From positions 62,001 through 126,000 of the forward strand of contig JAQGDQ010000128.1 in the NCBI GenBank assembly GCA_030141605.1: a stretch of 64,000 nt of DNA, read 5' to 3'. This document shows positions 24,501 through 38,476 of the stretch, one piece after another. The translations under genes and the position numbers were made by a program. Origin of the DNA: Tubiluchus corallicola (lineage: Eukaryota; Priapulida; Priapulimorpha; Priapulimorphida; Tubiluchidae). The notes below the pieces were generated by a model. The model worked only from the letters and a program-made list of their open reading frames with translations. It had not been told where the DNA came from and did not search any database. Position 1 is the first letter of the stretch. Each line of letters starts with the position of its first letter.

Positions 24501-27500
24501 TTCAAAGCGATAAGGCATCAGTGACAATCACCAGTCGTTATGACGGCACTATCAGGAAGCTATACCATGAAGTTGATGATGTAGCTTTAGTGGGAAAACC
24601 TCTAGTAGACATCGAATTGGAGGAGGGTGCCGAAAAATGTCAGTAAAAGTTTTTTAATTTTTGCTCTCTCTGTATCTTTTCCTGCTTTTCCATATTTATT
24701 GCTTAGTGTGCATACTCAAGACAGCATGTTTCCTGAACTTTGAGTTAGCATTATGTTTTAATAGAAGTACATAACAGTTAAAGAATTTTTTTCTATTATC
24801 CTTCTTTTCTGCAAACATTTTGTCTCATCCTCCACTTGCATATAGTTTTTTTCACACAATAATAATTACCAGTGATTCAAAAATGGTTTTTCTTTTACTA
24901 ACATTAGTCATATATAAGCCAAAAGATATATAAGCAACAAGCCTACAATTTTGTAGAGTAATTTCATTAAACTAAATATGATCACAATAGTTTGTGAGAA
25001 CAAAATGTATGATCCTTAAGCTTAAAAATGTTTGCTGCATTATTCTTCAAAATTTTAGTTTGCTATTTAACAAAAATGTATCAATATCTAGCATTTGCGC
25101 AATGCTAATGCCCGAGTTGGCGAACACAGATTATTCAATCTAGCAATGTTGATTTTATAGCTTTGCATTTTGTGTTATCATTTTATACTTTTCATACAGC
25201 TGGAGATGAACAAGTTGATTCCATGGATGATGCAGGGCTTACATCAGAGGAGCAAATAAAACAAGGTGAAGTGAAAAGTAAAGTCCAAGCAACTCCAGCA
25301 GTCAGACGGCTGGCAATGGAAAATAACGTAAGTGAAAGTAGGATCACAATATACTAGGGGCATGTTAGCACACGTGTTTCGCCAAATGTATGTGCATTCA
25401 GATGTTTACGTCAACTAAATTTTAAATTTAAGAGTCCTGGCATGCATTTTGTTAAGTGCATGATACGAATTAAATAATTTCCGAAGAATTCGCATACTCA
25501 CAAATTACCAACAATTTGTCACTGCATTTAGAACTCAAGAGTAATGTTCAGTACAACACTTCGGACCGATAACTTAAACTGCTAGTTCCAGTTAAGTAAT
25601 TCCACTGACACTGACCTATTTTGTTACTTTTACCAACTAACTACTCTGTTCGTGCCTATTCTCAGAGGTCAAGGAGTAATATCAGTTATGTTCTGTATCA
25701 TTTGTAGGTGTAGCACATACTCAGCAACTTGCAACTTACAGTCATATAAGTTCATTTCTTGAAATTTTTTTAATTACTGATTGCTTGATTTTGGCTGTGC
25801 CCACAGGTTGCATGCATTGCATTGTGAAAAAAGAAGCAGTTTTTAATTTCCACAAGCTATGCTCTTTTCTTTTTCTCTTGCGTGTAATGCCATATGTTGC
25901 ATCTCACTGGGAGTTCAAATTTCTCTTTTCTATTGTCTTGGGTTTGGTAGCATAGATCTAGTTTTAAGATATTGTGGAGAACATCATCCATATGCACTGA
26001 ATTTTTTCAGAGACAATTTTTATGAGTTTTCTCGGCTTTATTGAAACTGTACAGGTGCACAAGCACACTTTTGCTTACAAATATTGGCAGATAAAGTTGG
26101 TCAACAAAAGTGATACTGAATTTTAAACCCCTTGACAAAAGCTGCTAAAATGAAACATTTATCTAAAAATGAAACATTTTGCATAATTATGTTAAGGATA
26201 TTTGCCTTAATTTTATCTCATTATGGTGACCTGATATTTTCAGATATGGTGTAAAGCCAGACCTATGCGCCCCAACGTAATAATTACAAGTTTGCAGACT
26301 ATTGTTTTTCTGACACTCATATGTATGTATTGATATTAAACTGGAAAAATGTTAACATGCATGAACTTGCATATGCAATTTTTTTGCCAAAAATAGAGAG
26401 TTGAGCCAATTTTTTTACCCGATGCTGTAAATATTTCAAATAGTGCCATAACGTGAGATTTGGACACTAAATGGACATGTCATTGGGTAGGAAATGGAAG
26501 AATTGTAAACTAGGATAAATGTACACATTTCTTATAATATGATGATTGATTCTTATAATTTTTTCTAGGTAAAACTGTCAGAAGTTACTGGAACAGGAAA
26601 AGACGGTCGAATCTTAAAAGAAGATGTTTTGAAGTACATTGAAACCTTGAAGATAGGCCCACCACCAACGGGTAGGCAGCTAACTAATGTTAATAACCAT
26701 CTGAAACTTGTGATTCGATTTAATCACAGTTTGTCATAGTTTCATAAATTTTAATTTGATTTGTTGTTGACCTGCACTTTTTATCTCTTGTTAAACTAAT
26801 TTTGTTTTGAACTGTCTTTTTTGGCAGCCTAAATCTCAAATAGGTGAGATAAAACTGCTCGCAGTAGCACGAGTGGCTTTGGTAAACACACTTTTAAAGC
26901 AGAAGAGCTTTCTGAGATCATGTATTAACTTTTGCGTAAAAAATGCTAGGAGAAAACTGATTGTGACCACCAAACTACAAATTAATTTCGTTTACAAAAA
27001 AGCAGCCATTTACGCCGAGTGTTTTATCATTTATTAAGATTACTAACTACTGTATAACAGTTTCGGCAGAAATTATGTATTTTATGAATTGAAGCATATT
27101 TTGTGTTTCTATTCAAAATTTCCCTAAAAAATTAACTTACAATAATATTTTTCCATTGTAGACTTGTTATTTATGTGGATGTTGATTATTGATTTTTCTT
27201 TATGGATGATTACGCTTGTTATGGAATGTAGCATCTATAGTTCTACATGTGTTTAACTGCACTTTACTGACTCACTGTCAAAAAAACTCTAACAAAATGC
27301 TGCAAAGAAGATTGTTTTTATTCATTGGCAATTCATTGGCAGTTTTTGTTGGCATTACTATGCCACAACTTGGATTTTATATGAATTATGAAAATCATAG
27401 TTCAGCATCCTTGACTGCTGTACATTACATTGGTCAAATATGGATTATAATAGTGCTTATCTTAATGGGTTAACTGCTGTTCAGAAAACTATGTAGTAAT

Positions 27501-30500
27501 TTGCCTACAAAGGTCATTTGATCACACAAAATGCATTATCTTTTTTATCATATTTTGTCGATGGTGATAATTGAAAAAAAAACGAAAATCCTAAACTTGC
27601 AACTTTGGTTTATCACAAGGGTTGAACAAAGAGTGAATTAATGCATTAAAGCTGTAGCTTCTAAATGATTTATTTTGGGATTCAAATTTATGTCATTCTT
27701 TTTCAAGCAATTTTGTAATTACAAATTGTTTCAGCTCCAGCAAAAGCAGAAACTGTCAGTCCTCCAAAAACAAAGCCGTACGTACCAAAATCTACTCCTC
27801 TGCCCACAACACCACCCCAGATTGTTCCATCACGTCCGGTCGAAATTCCTTTGGAGGAGGATAAAATGGTACCGTTAAAGGGCTACACTAAGATAATGGT
27901 CAGAACGATGACTGATTCTCTTAGCATACCACACTTTGGTTACTGTGATGAGGTAAGAATATCTAAATACATTTTTATTACATTTTGCTTTTGCTGATTA
28001 GCCTAGTATCCTACATTCAGCATACAGCATCATCCATTTATCATCCAAAATGTATGATACTAATAATGCTTCCAGGCGCTGCACAAGTTCTGACAAATTT
28101 CAAGTTTTTTTGTTGTGATACATAAATGATAATTATATTCAATAATTTTCTAATTATTTAATTCAATGTTAAGTTTATGTCGAAATTAGATCCAAAGTTT
28201 TATGAGCAATTATTCAGTGACAGTTGTTGTAGTTACAGGCGTAGCTTGCATAATATTTCTTTCAAATTATGGAAGCTAAATTCTTATTTTGAAATTTTGT
28301 GTGACTTATGGTAACTGGCAGATATTATAGACAAGACAGTTATTAAGTTTCATTCTTACTTTTTTGCTTATATGTCAGACACGTTAAATAAAATATAGGG
28401 TTTAATATTTTGCAATGTTTTATAGTATAAAAATTATAAATTGTGTTTCATTAAATTGTGAGACAGAGCAGAAATTTTGTGAAATAGATTAACAGCATTG
28501 TAGCATTAGTTTGTTTCATTAGTGTAATTATGCTTTTTGGACTGCTATGTGTTTGACTTTGTTTATGTATTTTTTTATATCTTTGTTTATACTCAGGTTG
28601 ACCTGACTGAATTAGTTCGACTCAAAGATAAGTTAAAACCAGTGGCACAACAGAGAGAAGTTAAATTCACATACATGCCTTTTATGATTAAGGTAGTAAT
28701 AATTCAATTTTCTCATTATCATGTAATTATCATTGCTATCACAAAAATTTAACATGCGATGTACACGGCACTGTAGCATAACTCTTCTCCTTGTTCTTGT
28801 GGCATGGGACCTTGTCCTACTGGTTGTGTAATGTGCACATAGCACTCTCGAATGTTTTTTACAATGATTTATTGCCAGATCTTTTGTGTGATGGATTTTG
28901 TATGATATTTTAATGAAGTTTAACAGTTTACTGATTAGTTTAGTATAACATAATTTACAATGTAGTTCTATACATTTATTTCTAGGCTGCTTCCATGGCA
29001 TTATACACGTTTCCAGTACTAAATGCTTGTTTAGACGAAAAACAGGAAAATGTTATTTACAAGGTGAGTTTTATATTGTCATGTCTGGAGTTAAGGTCAT
29101 AATAACTGAGTAATTTAAACTACATTTGCTTATCAGCATGGATTTTATGAGTGCTAAGAACACAGTGCTAAAGCAGTGAGTTTTCTTATATGTACTTTGT
29201 GGCAGGAAAGTTTCTTTTCACTGTGTACAAAACATAAGCGAAGTAGCAGTGAAAGTCCTGCTTCGGAATTATCAAAATCATGATTTTGTGATCAGCACAC
29301 AAATTTTACATCAGTAAAGTCTTTGATGTCGTACGAAATGATTATTTATTGTAGTTCTTGAAATGCATTAGCCTTGTTTTGTTGATATGCAATGTGGCAA
29401 TACAACTACAACTGAGAATGCCAACAGATATTGCTTATCATTAGCATTTTAATTACATGTATAAGAATTCTATTTTTACCTATATTTATATTCTCACTTT
29501 TTAACTAGAGCTACCATTGGCTTGTTAGGTGTCGTCTACACAAAAAGATCAATCTAATCCTTTCTAAAAAACAGAATCTTTTAAATGAGTCAGTTAACTT
29601 TTGATTTATGATTACTATGTGCAACACAACTTTCTGTTTACTTGAATTAGTTTTATTTAAATATTTTTAAGCATTTTGTTGTTCTTCTATCCTGCTTACA
29701 TGTTAAAAATTATTGGCAAAAGCATTTTGCTTAATCTTGTTTTGTCTTATACCTCAGTGTTTTACTGGCTTTTATCGTTCTGAAGATAACATTGCTATTC
29801 TTCCAGGCTGCCCATAACGTTGGTGTTGCAATGGATACTGTAGAGGGTCTTATTGTACCAAATATTAAGAATGTTCAGGCACTTAGCATATTTGAAATAG
29901 CAACTGAGCTTAATAGGCTACACCAGCTTGCATTAGTGGGCAAAGTGGGCACTAAAGATCTGGCTGGCACTTCGTTTTCATTATCGAACATTGGTGCAGT
30001 AAGTATTGGCTTATTATATGCTGTTAACATCTTTTATTGCAGTTCAGAAATACTGATAAAATGAGTGTTGTTTTCTGTTTGAAAGAGACTTGGTTGTTAA
30101 TTACTAATCATATTTGTGTAAGGCAGCCATCCAATACACATTTTATTTAAACAATTGTTAAGTCTCCAAGTTCAGTTCCAGCACTAGACCAGCAGAACCA
30201 AAAATGAGCAAAATTGTTTTATTATCTTACAGGCTTATTAGGGTGCAAGAGTCTTGCTGCTGACGGTAAAGTGCATCTCTTTACCAAACTGCCTTACGTC
30301 ACAATGTATGATTGCACCTATGTGTACCTGCGCAACATAGACAGTTATGGCTGCAAATTGAATTAGTCTTTTGTCAAGAATAATCTCCTGCTCAGAAAAA
30401 CTGAACTGGCATAGCTGCCTCAGTCCAGTTCAAATATGTGCACATGCTTTCTCCAGCAAGCAGATATAGCTTGATGCTGAAACCATCCATTTAAACCAGC

Positions 30501-31451
30501 CATTCATCTACTAACTAGACTGGCGCACCTCAATTTCACAACCTTCGATTTACATTAAAGATAGAAAAAAATCTTCAAAAATTATCCAATTTGCGACTAT
30601 GTATTAAGCATTTTCGATTGTCTTTCCAGATTGGAGGAACTTACGCAAAACCAGTCATTGTACCCCCAGAAGTGGCAATAGGAGCAGTGGGAAGAATTCA
30701 GGTATGTCAATCAGTAAAAGGAACTTTGAGTATAATTATTACGACATCATTTTTTGTTGGTTTTGCCTAGTGAAGTTCGCTTAGATTTTCTTCTAATAAC
30801 CAAAAATACACATGTATTGGATCGTATTGCAATATGCATATAGACGTGATCTACTTTAATGAATGCCCCCCATTTGCTGTTTATTCTACAATAAAACTTC
30901 CTGTATAGGGAATACCTGCGTGTTCCCCTAACCCATCAACTAGTCTGTTATAACAACGGATTATTGTGTTTGGCAAATTAAATTTAATTTTTGTAGTGAA
31001 ATTTTTGATATGAACTGCATTTCACATACAATGACACATATTCCACATGGTGTTATTTGTAACAGAAGAGTGTAAGTCATTGTATGATGAATTTCAACTT
31101 ACTGAGGACGGTGAATATCAACCTTTCCAACAGTCTGATAAAACCACAGTGTTTAGGAATCCAAACATAATAATGTCATTACAAATGATTCATGTTGCTA
31201 GTCAGTATCTGCATCATGTCGCACGGTATAAATTCTTGATATATAAATAACTAATAATCAGTTTTTTACGAATAATATTGCAGTGTGTCCCAAGGTTTAA
31301 TGAAGAAGAAAAAGTTGTCAAGGCCTACATAATGAATGTCAGCTGGTCAGCTGATCATCGAATCATAGATGGAGCCACTATGGCAAGATTCTCAAATTTA
31401 TGGAAAAGTTTTCTAGAAAATCCATCTGCTATGCTATTAGATCTAAAATGA
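21530..31451 (+). CDS. DBT: Lipoamide acyltransferase (E2) of branched-chain alpha-keto acid dehydrogenase, DBT
   Basis: Mitochondrial E2 core of BCKDH, which moves branched-chain acyl groups from lipoamide to CoA in Leu/Ile/Val breakdown. Eleven exons: 21530-21662, 23063-23138, 24451-24638, 25200-25327, 26569-26671, 27735-27952, 28597-28692, 28986-29063, 29807-29998, 30630-30701, 31284-31451. All phases match and the sum is 1452 nt. Counting from ATG 21545 gives 478 aa (human about 482). Residues 1-40 are an Arg/His/Ser-rich presequence. 45-122 is the lipoyl domain (FKLADIGEG; lipoyl Lys86 in EVQSDKASV). 158-195 is the E3-binding domain ([25 protein letters not shown]). 240-478 is the catalytic domain ([16 protein letters not shown]), ending [10 protein letters not shown] with catalytic His448 and Asp452, then LLDLK. 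All key residues are present. The first exon has an acceptor, so an upstream first exon, possibly carrying the start codon, is likely. The lipoyl exon uses a GTCAGT donor. Confidence 0.95.
21663..23062 (+). other. DBT intron between presequence and lipoyl domain
   Basis: AT-rich, starts GTTTGT and ends GCTTATAG. No further exon or element recognised. Confidence 0.6.
23139..24450 (+). other. DBT intron within the lipoyl domain
   Basis: Splits the Trp codon (TG/G) of [11 protein letters not shown]. Nothing else recognised inside. Confidence 0.7.
25328..26568 (+). other. DBT intron splitting the E3-binding domain
   Basis: Starts GTAAGT and ends TTTTTCTAG between the AMENN and VKLSEV residues. 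AT-rich, no other feature seen. The following introns (26672-27734, 27953-28596, 29064-29806, 29999-30629, 30702-31283) are similar and empty. Confidence 0.7.
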
Positions 31452-31973
31452 AATTCACTGAGCTGTTTGTAATGTCCCAACCAAATGTAGAAATTGCTTT
31501 TGAGGAAGGAAAGTAAATTATAGTTTTTACTGCGAGATAGCCATACGTACCTGTCATCACTGACCATCCAGTTTATTTGTTATAGGCTTGTTACTTCGAG
31601 TATGGCCCACATGCAGTAAATATCATAAGTGGATGTGTTTCTGCATTATTAATAATGTCACATACTACATCATTTCTGATCATGAAATTAATGTTGGATC
31701 TTCAGTAGCATCATTGAGATTGTCTAAATAGTAAGCAGTACTTCATCTAATTGTGCAGTAATAGATTACCATCAGAGAGATGCAGATAAATAATAATGTC
31801 TAAAATCATTAGAAAAAATGGTAATGAAACAATACTGTTATTTTTAATTATGCTAGATGTTGGCTATTCTTTTGCATTTATGCAGTTTATATTGAATTAC
31901 ATTATGTATGATTATGATGCCATTGCACCATACAGTACATGAAAAATTCAGTAAATCTGTATCTCTAGACCTA

Positions 31974-31979
31974 AATAAA
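31974..31979 (+). terminator. Poly(A) signal candidate for DBT
   Basis: AATAAA about 520 bases after the DBT stop codon. It is the first canonical hexamer I noted in the 3' untranslated region; usage is inferred. Confidence 0.4.
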
Positions 31980-32974
31980 TAGGGTAAATGTTCTAAGGTG
32001 ATGACCAGTGACCACTTTTGTGTAGGGAATGTACAATTTGGGGATTTGCAAATGTGACATAATGTTTGGTCGTTTTTCGATAGGTGAATGTAAGTAAACT
32101 GCATTGCACAAGGATGAGAAATCACAGAGCCCACCCATAAAATTTGGGCTGCCCTCTGCTTCTCATCTCTCTGCGCTTGAATTAATCAGTTTCTCTGAAC
32201 TGTGGCCACACTTTGCAAGTGTGTAATAAGTATTTGCTTTTATATTAAATCGTACAAACTTTGTCGCTTTTTAAAAAATATTATGATGTTAATTTTGTGT
32301 TTTTACAAAAGTTAACTTTAGTTACTTGTATTCATTATTCATAAGTCGATTAGTAATTTGTAAGGCAAATTCCACATTTTGTGATTTTTCTAGAAACGCG
32401 AATGCACCTTTTGCAAAATGATGGTAGAGAATACAGAGACGGTTCGTTTTTAGTGGGTTGCAGTAAATTTATGAGTTTAGAAGCCTTTCTGCAGTGTGAC
32501 TGTATGTGTAACAGCTGGGCATGTGCAAAATCCTTGTGATTTCTGGAGAAATATTAGGTTTTTATGCAGAAATGAACTAAATTGACTCGCCTAATGAAAA
32601 TGTTTTGTTTTTGTTTCATTATAATTACGATTTTGCTTGAAACTCAGTCAGTTATTATTACTTTATCCTCTGCTAATATCTTACCTAATAACTCGTTAGG
32701 CTCGCAAACTACGATCAGGAATCTCATCAGGGTAGCCCTGAGCGACAGAAGGCAGTATGTTTAACTCTGACCGCTGTTCAACGAGTGAGCATCAGTCAGT
32801 CGTTATTATGAGTCAACTCCTCTTGGCCCTTTCAGTTTTTTATTTTTTGCCACAAGTATTCAGGTACTGTGAGGTAGATGTGCACATGGGGTTTTAAAAA
32901 GCTGTGACTCTAAGAGCTCAAGATAGAAGCCAAAATGTGATAATTACGGCAAACGGTTTGTCACTCAGCTTCTC

Positions 32975-33265
32975 TTACAGTATAGGATTAGGAGTCAATG
33001 CTTATGCGTGTACTGGTAGCCAGGTAGGTGTTCATGTTCATTAAATGTTTTTTCAAAATGTGGGCATGGCCAGGCTCACGCGACAGAGGCAAAAAGGTTA
33101 AAATGGGGTTAGTGCGCATAGCTTTATCATTCAATTCCTCATGCAGTATTGGATTAGGAGTATGTTTTTGCATTTATAGACAGCTTAGTAGTAAGTATTT
33201 TTCAGAAAGTGGGAGTGGCCATATCAGGTGACGTGAGCAAAAGTATTAAAACGGGGCTTTGTGGG
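32975..33265 (+). repeat. Diverged tandem repeat, period about 150-166 bp
   Basis: Two successive units share CAGTAT(A/T)GGATTAGGAGT (32980 and 33146), then TTTTCA-AAA-GTGGGCATGGCCA (about 33051) against TTTTTCAGAAAGTGGGAGTGGCCA-like sequence (about 33198), and then CACG/GACG..GAGGCAAAAAG-like text. Spacing differs between landmarks, so there are internal indels. Local GC is higher than in the flanks. Confidence 0.6.
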
Positions 33266-33589
33266 GCTTTGTCAGTAAATGGGAGTGAACAAGCTGGAGG
33301 CGCAAAACTAGCAAGGCAGGTACATGGGATATCCGCTCAGACAACGGGATACTGAACGAATGATCTAGGGTGAAAGTGTCAAAGGACAGGATAGGTATAT
33401 GTCGGTCTTTCGTTAGGTTGTATCTTCTACAATGGTTGGTTTGCGTCTAGGTGGGGTCTCTGTCTCATTTATCGTCTGCGTCTAGAATATCAAATGTGCA
33501 CATGGGAAAATATTTCGCTAAGGGGCAAAAACCGAAAATTGGGGGTTAGGGCAGAATGCTTCGAGTGGGGAGCAATAGTACATTTTAGC

Positions 33590-33750
33590 ATATCAAATGA
33601 AAGGTCCCAATTAGGCAAATCGAATGGTATACATTGCCATACAAAGTCAAGATTGGTTAATCTCTGATCCCACTACGGGTCGAGGAGCAATTATTTCCAG
33701 TGCTGAGCTCGAGCAAAGCTAGCTTGTAGTATGTTAGATGAAAGGTCTCG
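33590..33750 (+). repeat. Repeated motif TxAxATGAAAGGTC, spacing 141 bp
   Basis: TCAAATGAAAGGTCCCAAT at 33593 and TTAGATGAAAGGTCTCGATG at 33734, each preceded by AGCAAxxxTAG-like sequence. This may be part of a longer decayed tandem repeat. Confidence 0.45.
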
Positions 33751-36700
33751 ATGAGATATGAGTGGTAGAAGTTAACAGGAGATTGTTGAATGGGCCATGG
33801 GTTGAAAAGTTACAAGTTGCAATTTCATTGTAGAGTGTAGCGCCTAGATAATCAAGCAGTGTGAGTTCAATAAAATTAGAATGACGACTTTCAAACAAAA
33901 GGCTGACATCATTTCAAAGTCTAATAGGGGGTAATTATATTGTTTGCTAAATCTTCAGTTTCTGACCACGTCAACTAATTACATTGTCAACTAGTTATGA
34001 TGGTTTTTTAATGAATTTGAAATTCTCCGTCTTTACAAATTAAAATAATATGATGACACCATTTATGACAGCTTATTTTTAATTTATAACTACGCACTTA
34101 GTAACAGCTAACTAATTGGCCAGAATAAATGTTGTATACCCTGATTTTCAATTAAAGTGTGGCTAAGTCATCAAGCCTTAATGATCATTTTTATAATTGC
34201 AATAATTTTTTACAGCTGGTCGAATATACTATCATTTTACAGTTACACAACATCCAATTTTTTCATAGTTACAGCATTTTTACAACTACCATTATTCTGT
34301 TCTCCCCCAAAGTAATCTTCTGTTTTATCGAACTTTTATAACTTATCTAAAATCAGTACTTAAAATTGTGCAGTTTACCTTCTGGGGACGCCATACCTGG
34401 CCATGTTGATTAAGGAATGATGAGAGACCGAAAAAAGTCTTCATTTCTTTTTTAATCTTGTTTTGTGTCCTGGTATATGTCCTTAATTGGTTTCTGTTTC
34501 GCTAGTTTGTGAATGTAGCTTTGTCTATATACACTTTCTTTAATAGAGAATTGACTTATTGACTTGCTGCCTGTTGCTATACAAACCTGTACTATTTCAA
34601 AGGCAAAGCAGATTTCCTTGTCTGAGAAACCATCCGTTAATGGTCATTACACTGTAGTGTCAATCCAATATAATATACACGACTGCCCCAACTATAGCAC
34701 CTAACTAGTAAATGCTTTGATGATCATTGAAAAAATTGCTTCTAGTTCTGGACACAGTTTCTTCTGTCATACTGTCTACTTGCCTCATATACACGGCAAA
34801 CATGCCTGAACTACGAACGTGGTTGCTAAGATATGTTGTCAAGCCGTTCACACTGCGACTTTACTTTCAGAGAGAAGTTGCGAGAGAGTCTCTACATCTG
34901 AACGCGTCATTAATTTGAATTCCAAAGTTAATGCAATATTCTTTACACTTATTTATATTTAAGTTGCCTAATCATACTTCCCATTATTTATAGAAAGTAA
35001 GTAGGGCATAAAAATTAATGTTATTATGCAGTTAAACATGAAATGAGTGAAGCAAATTTTAAATTTTATCACTCTGAAAGTCTAATGACAGTGATTATTT
35101 GCTGCGTGAGCGTTATTATTTTGTTGTCCGATTGAGCAGCAAAAACTCATAGTATAGGCGAAACTGGTTTTTTGTTCAAAATGCATTTTACGTAGGTGGT
35201 AAAAGCTGTTTTTTGTTAATTACTGACCCTGTAGAATTTAAGTTCTAGAATTTGTTACGAACAAAAACACAACTAAATACAATTAATTCGTTGACGTGTG
35301 CATAAGCTGTAAAAGTACAATAATCAAAACAGAAAATGTTCATCACAATTAATTATGAGGGATGCCTATTTTGGGCCTAGGACCGAATGCTATAAGCGTT
35401 TCGTGTTATCAAACACCAATGCTTGTTGTAATTTCAAGATGACTGTGCTACGCCATTAATTATCCTACTTATTATTAACAAATGAAGTGGCTATGCGGCC
35501 TGTGCCTGTGTTTAGTTGCTCATTTGTACATACATAATTTCATACTCTCGCTTTAGTAAGTTGCCTGTATAGCTGTTTTAATATAAACCCTTATTGTACC
35601 GCGTCACGAAAAACCTATGAGATTAGTATTATCACACCTTTTGTCACAAGACACCTAAATAAGCCTAAGTGTTATTAACATTCGGCGCACACAGCAAAAT
35701 CTTTGTGCAATAAACATGCGTGGTAGAAATCGTTGCTTGTATGTGCGCCCGACAAAGTTTTCCTTACTTTGGCGCACGCGGATTTCTATTAAACGTGTTC
35801 AATTTCTGTTTATCACAAACTCATAAGACTCTCGTGTGCGCGATCGGTGTACCAATTTGTATCATAAAAAACTACATCAGACCAATAAAAAGAATCGTAA
35901 TGCAAATTGTCATCCAGTAAACTTTGCTGCGGTTACTCTTACAAAGTTCCTCCATACTACAAAACTCACCGCGTACGCGCAAATTTTCAGGGAGACGATT
36001 TGTGTCACACAGTTTGCTGCATACAGATTTTTTATAGTATGCAATTAGAATAGATAAAACAATTGCTGTGCCATACACTGTGCCCGTGCAGTGATATATG
36101 TTTGTCGTTCTTACATATATAGATTCTATTATAGTGATTTTTGAGAACAGTATTTTGTAGGCCTATGCTTCGGGGCAGTATTAGAGACATAAACAACTGT
36201 TATTGTTTTCAATGTCAACCTTTTCGTTTTATTACGCTGGACCCGGTTCACTTTATTATAAAAACGACCATGAGACACTTTACTGTCGAATTATTCGCCA
36301 ATAATGTAAATGTTGAGTCGCTTATTGAAGGAAATTGATATATCTCTTCTTTTTATATAGGACAATGCCTTGCGCAGCCGCCGGGCCTAGCTTGGGTGAC
36401 AATGCATTGAAAACGCTCAGTGAAATTCTACCGCATTTATAATGTAAACAGCTCACACTCTAATTACTCAAATTAGTCGCTCTAATTTCTCACTTCGCAT
36501 ACTATGCAAAACGCTAAATAACCTTCCTACATTGAAGGTAGGAATGCACGAATTTTTATCATTTAATTGTCTTGTAGAGATCGCTGAATAAAGTGTAAAT
36601 TCCCTATGGGATAGCGACTAACAAAATTCTGGAATGCAAAATCTATGATGCTGCTTTGAATAGGTAATTTATTTAGAATTAAAGTAGTGTAGCTTGCATG

Positions 36701-38414
36701 ACTCGGCAGTTTTACGACCAAGCATTTCACGGAGAGGTAACCTTCTCTGGACCAGAAGGTTATCTAGCAAATTACTGTACAGATTTTGGTTTAAAGCATT
36801 AAATTTTACTGCTTCTACTATGTTTTAAGTATAAACTAGAGTGGCTCGGTAGAGAAACAGGAAAGTTGGTCCTGCTGGCAGTATGTTTGCAGTAAATCAC
36901 TATTTTTTTTAACTTTTTAGCTCACTGAAATAGGTGTTTTATGTTATGAATCACATTAGCTGGGAAACTAGTTTAGAATACGCAGCATTGGTTACTCGCT
37001 TATTAATTTTTTTTGCTCAACTGCTTAAATAATTATGTCAATTAGAACGCCGTTTGCCGATGTCATAGAATCCGTTTTTCGTGACTGTGTCATTTAGAAC
37101 GCATTTATTGTTATCGCGAATTCGTTTTTTCGTAAAAGTTTACAATACGGAGTAAAAACTTACTCCAAGCTTATTACATCATGTCAACAACGAAAATGAG
37201 AACACGAGCACCATACCCTTGAAAATTTTTGACTGCTTTTTACGAAATAACTGCATGATACTATCTATAGCTTGAAATAGACAGCATTATACAGTTAATT
37301 CGTAAACGTCTATGTCGTGAGTAGCCCAAAAATCGTGTGTGTATATATGCAACAATTAGTTTAATTCAAAAATCAGCTAATGTCACTTACTCGTGGAAAT
37401 TATCACGTTTGTGTAATGCAAACACTGGGCTCAGTTTGCAACGTTTTTAAGGTTTAATTCTTCTAAAAAAATCTGTAATTTGAGTTTGCCTTTAAGCGTC
37501 CCACAATGTCAAATGCGACATCGCCAACGATATACGTAATTATAATAGAAGAATTAATGTGTCTGTTTGCACCTTTTCACGTTACGGTGCATTCAAACTT
37601 AGTGACAAATTTGACCTTGAATTACCAAGGTGAGGCGTGACATCACCGAAGAAAAGCCCAAATATAGTTCTTGCATTGAATATAAATAATTCACTCATCT
37701 TAAAACAATGTTCAAACTCCTAATTCGGGCTAAGGTATGACATTTTATTTCACACTTATTCTTTAAAACTTTCCTTTAAAGACAAACTTTCTTTAAAGCT
37801 TTCAGCAAAAGTTATATAAACATTATATAGACAATATATATTACACAATATAAATTTAGTTTATTATTACTACTGCTGCTAAGTGCGCCGTAAATTTCGT
37901 AATTATTTTTCTATTGGGTTTGAGTTTTTGAAGCAGTTTTACATTTACTTGGTTAAATTTTTTGTAAGTCTAAACAATTCGGCAAATGCAGTAAATAGAC
38001 TAGTGTAAACCTATAACGTCGACGTTAGAATTGAAACAGCGTCCGAAGACATATAATTGTTTACATTATTAGTGTTGTAACGGGTACAATAAAGAGCTTA
38101 GTTTATTTTACTATTTTGGGCTTTTTGTGTTGGTCTTTAGAAACTTGTGTACAGATCAGACAACATATCACAACTCTCCAACTTATCAGCAATATAACTA
38201 GTCGATTGCAGAATTTACGTGTATCTATTTGATTATTATTTTAAAGGCTTGCTTTTAGGTACTATTATGGAAAGGTGATTATTTAATTTAAAAAACCATG
38301 TTGTCAAAACCTAAAATTTTTGTATAACAAAAAACATTGAAAAAAGTAAGTAATTAAAAGCTTGAAGAATGTTTTATGCTCATGCTTATCTTGTTTATAG
38401 CGTAAGACTCTCTA

Positions 38415-38451
38415 GCAAAGATCTAGCGAATCTCTAGCAATTGATCTTTGC
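38415..38451 (+). repeat. Short inverted repeat GCAAAGATC / GATCTTTGC
   Basis: Perfect 9-bp arms at 38415-38423 and 38443-38451 with a 19-base spacer. It adjoins a longer foldback on its right. Confidence 0.7.
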
Positions 38452-38476
38452 AAAGACTAGGCAAACGAATACAGGC

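Noticed and set aside
32597-32761. Short frame starting with a hydrophobic signal-like segment
   Set aside because: No splice donor, no family, and no poly(A) context; hydrophobic starts are common in T-rich DNA.
34727-34918. Frame resembling a membrane segment (SSVILSTCLIYTANMPEL)
   Set aside because: No recognised channel or receptor signature and no good flanking splice pair.
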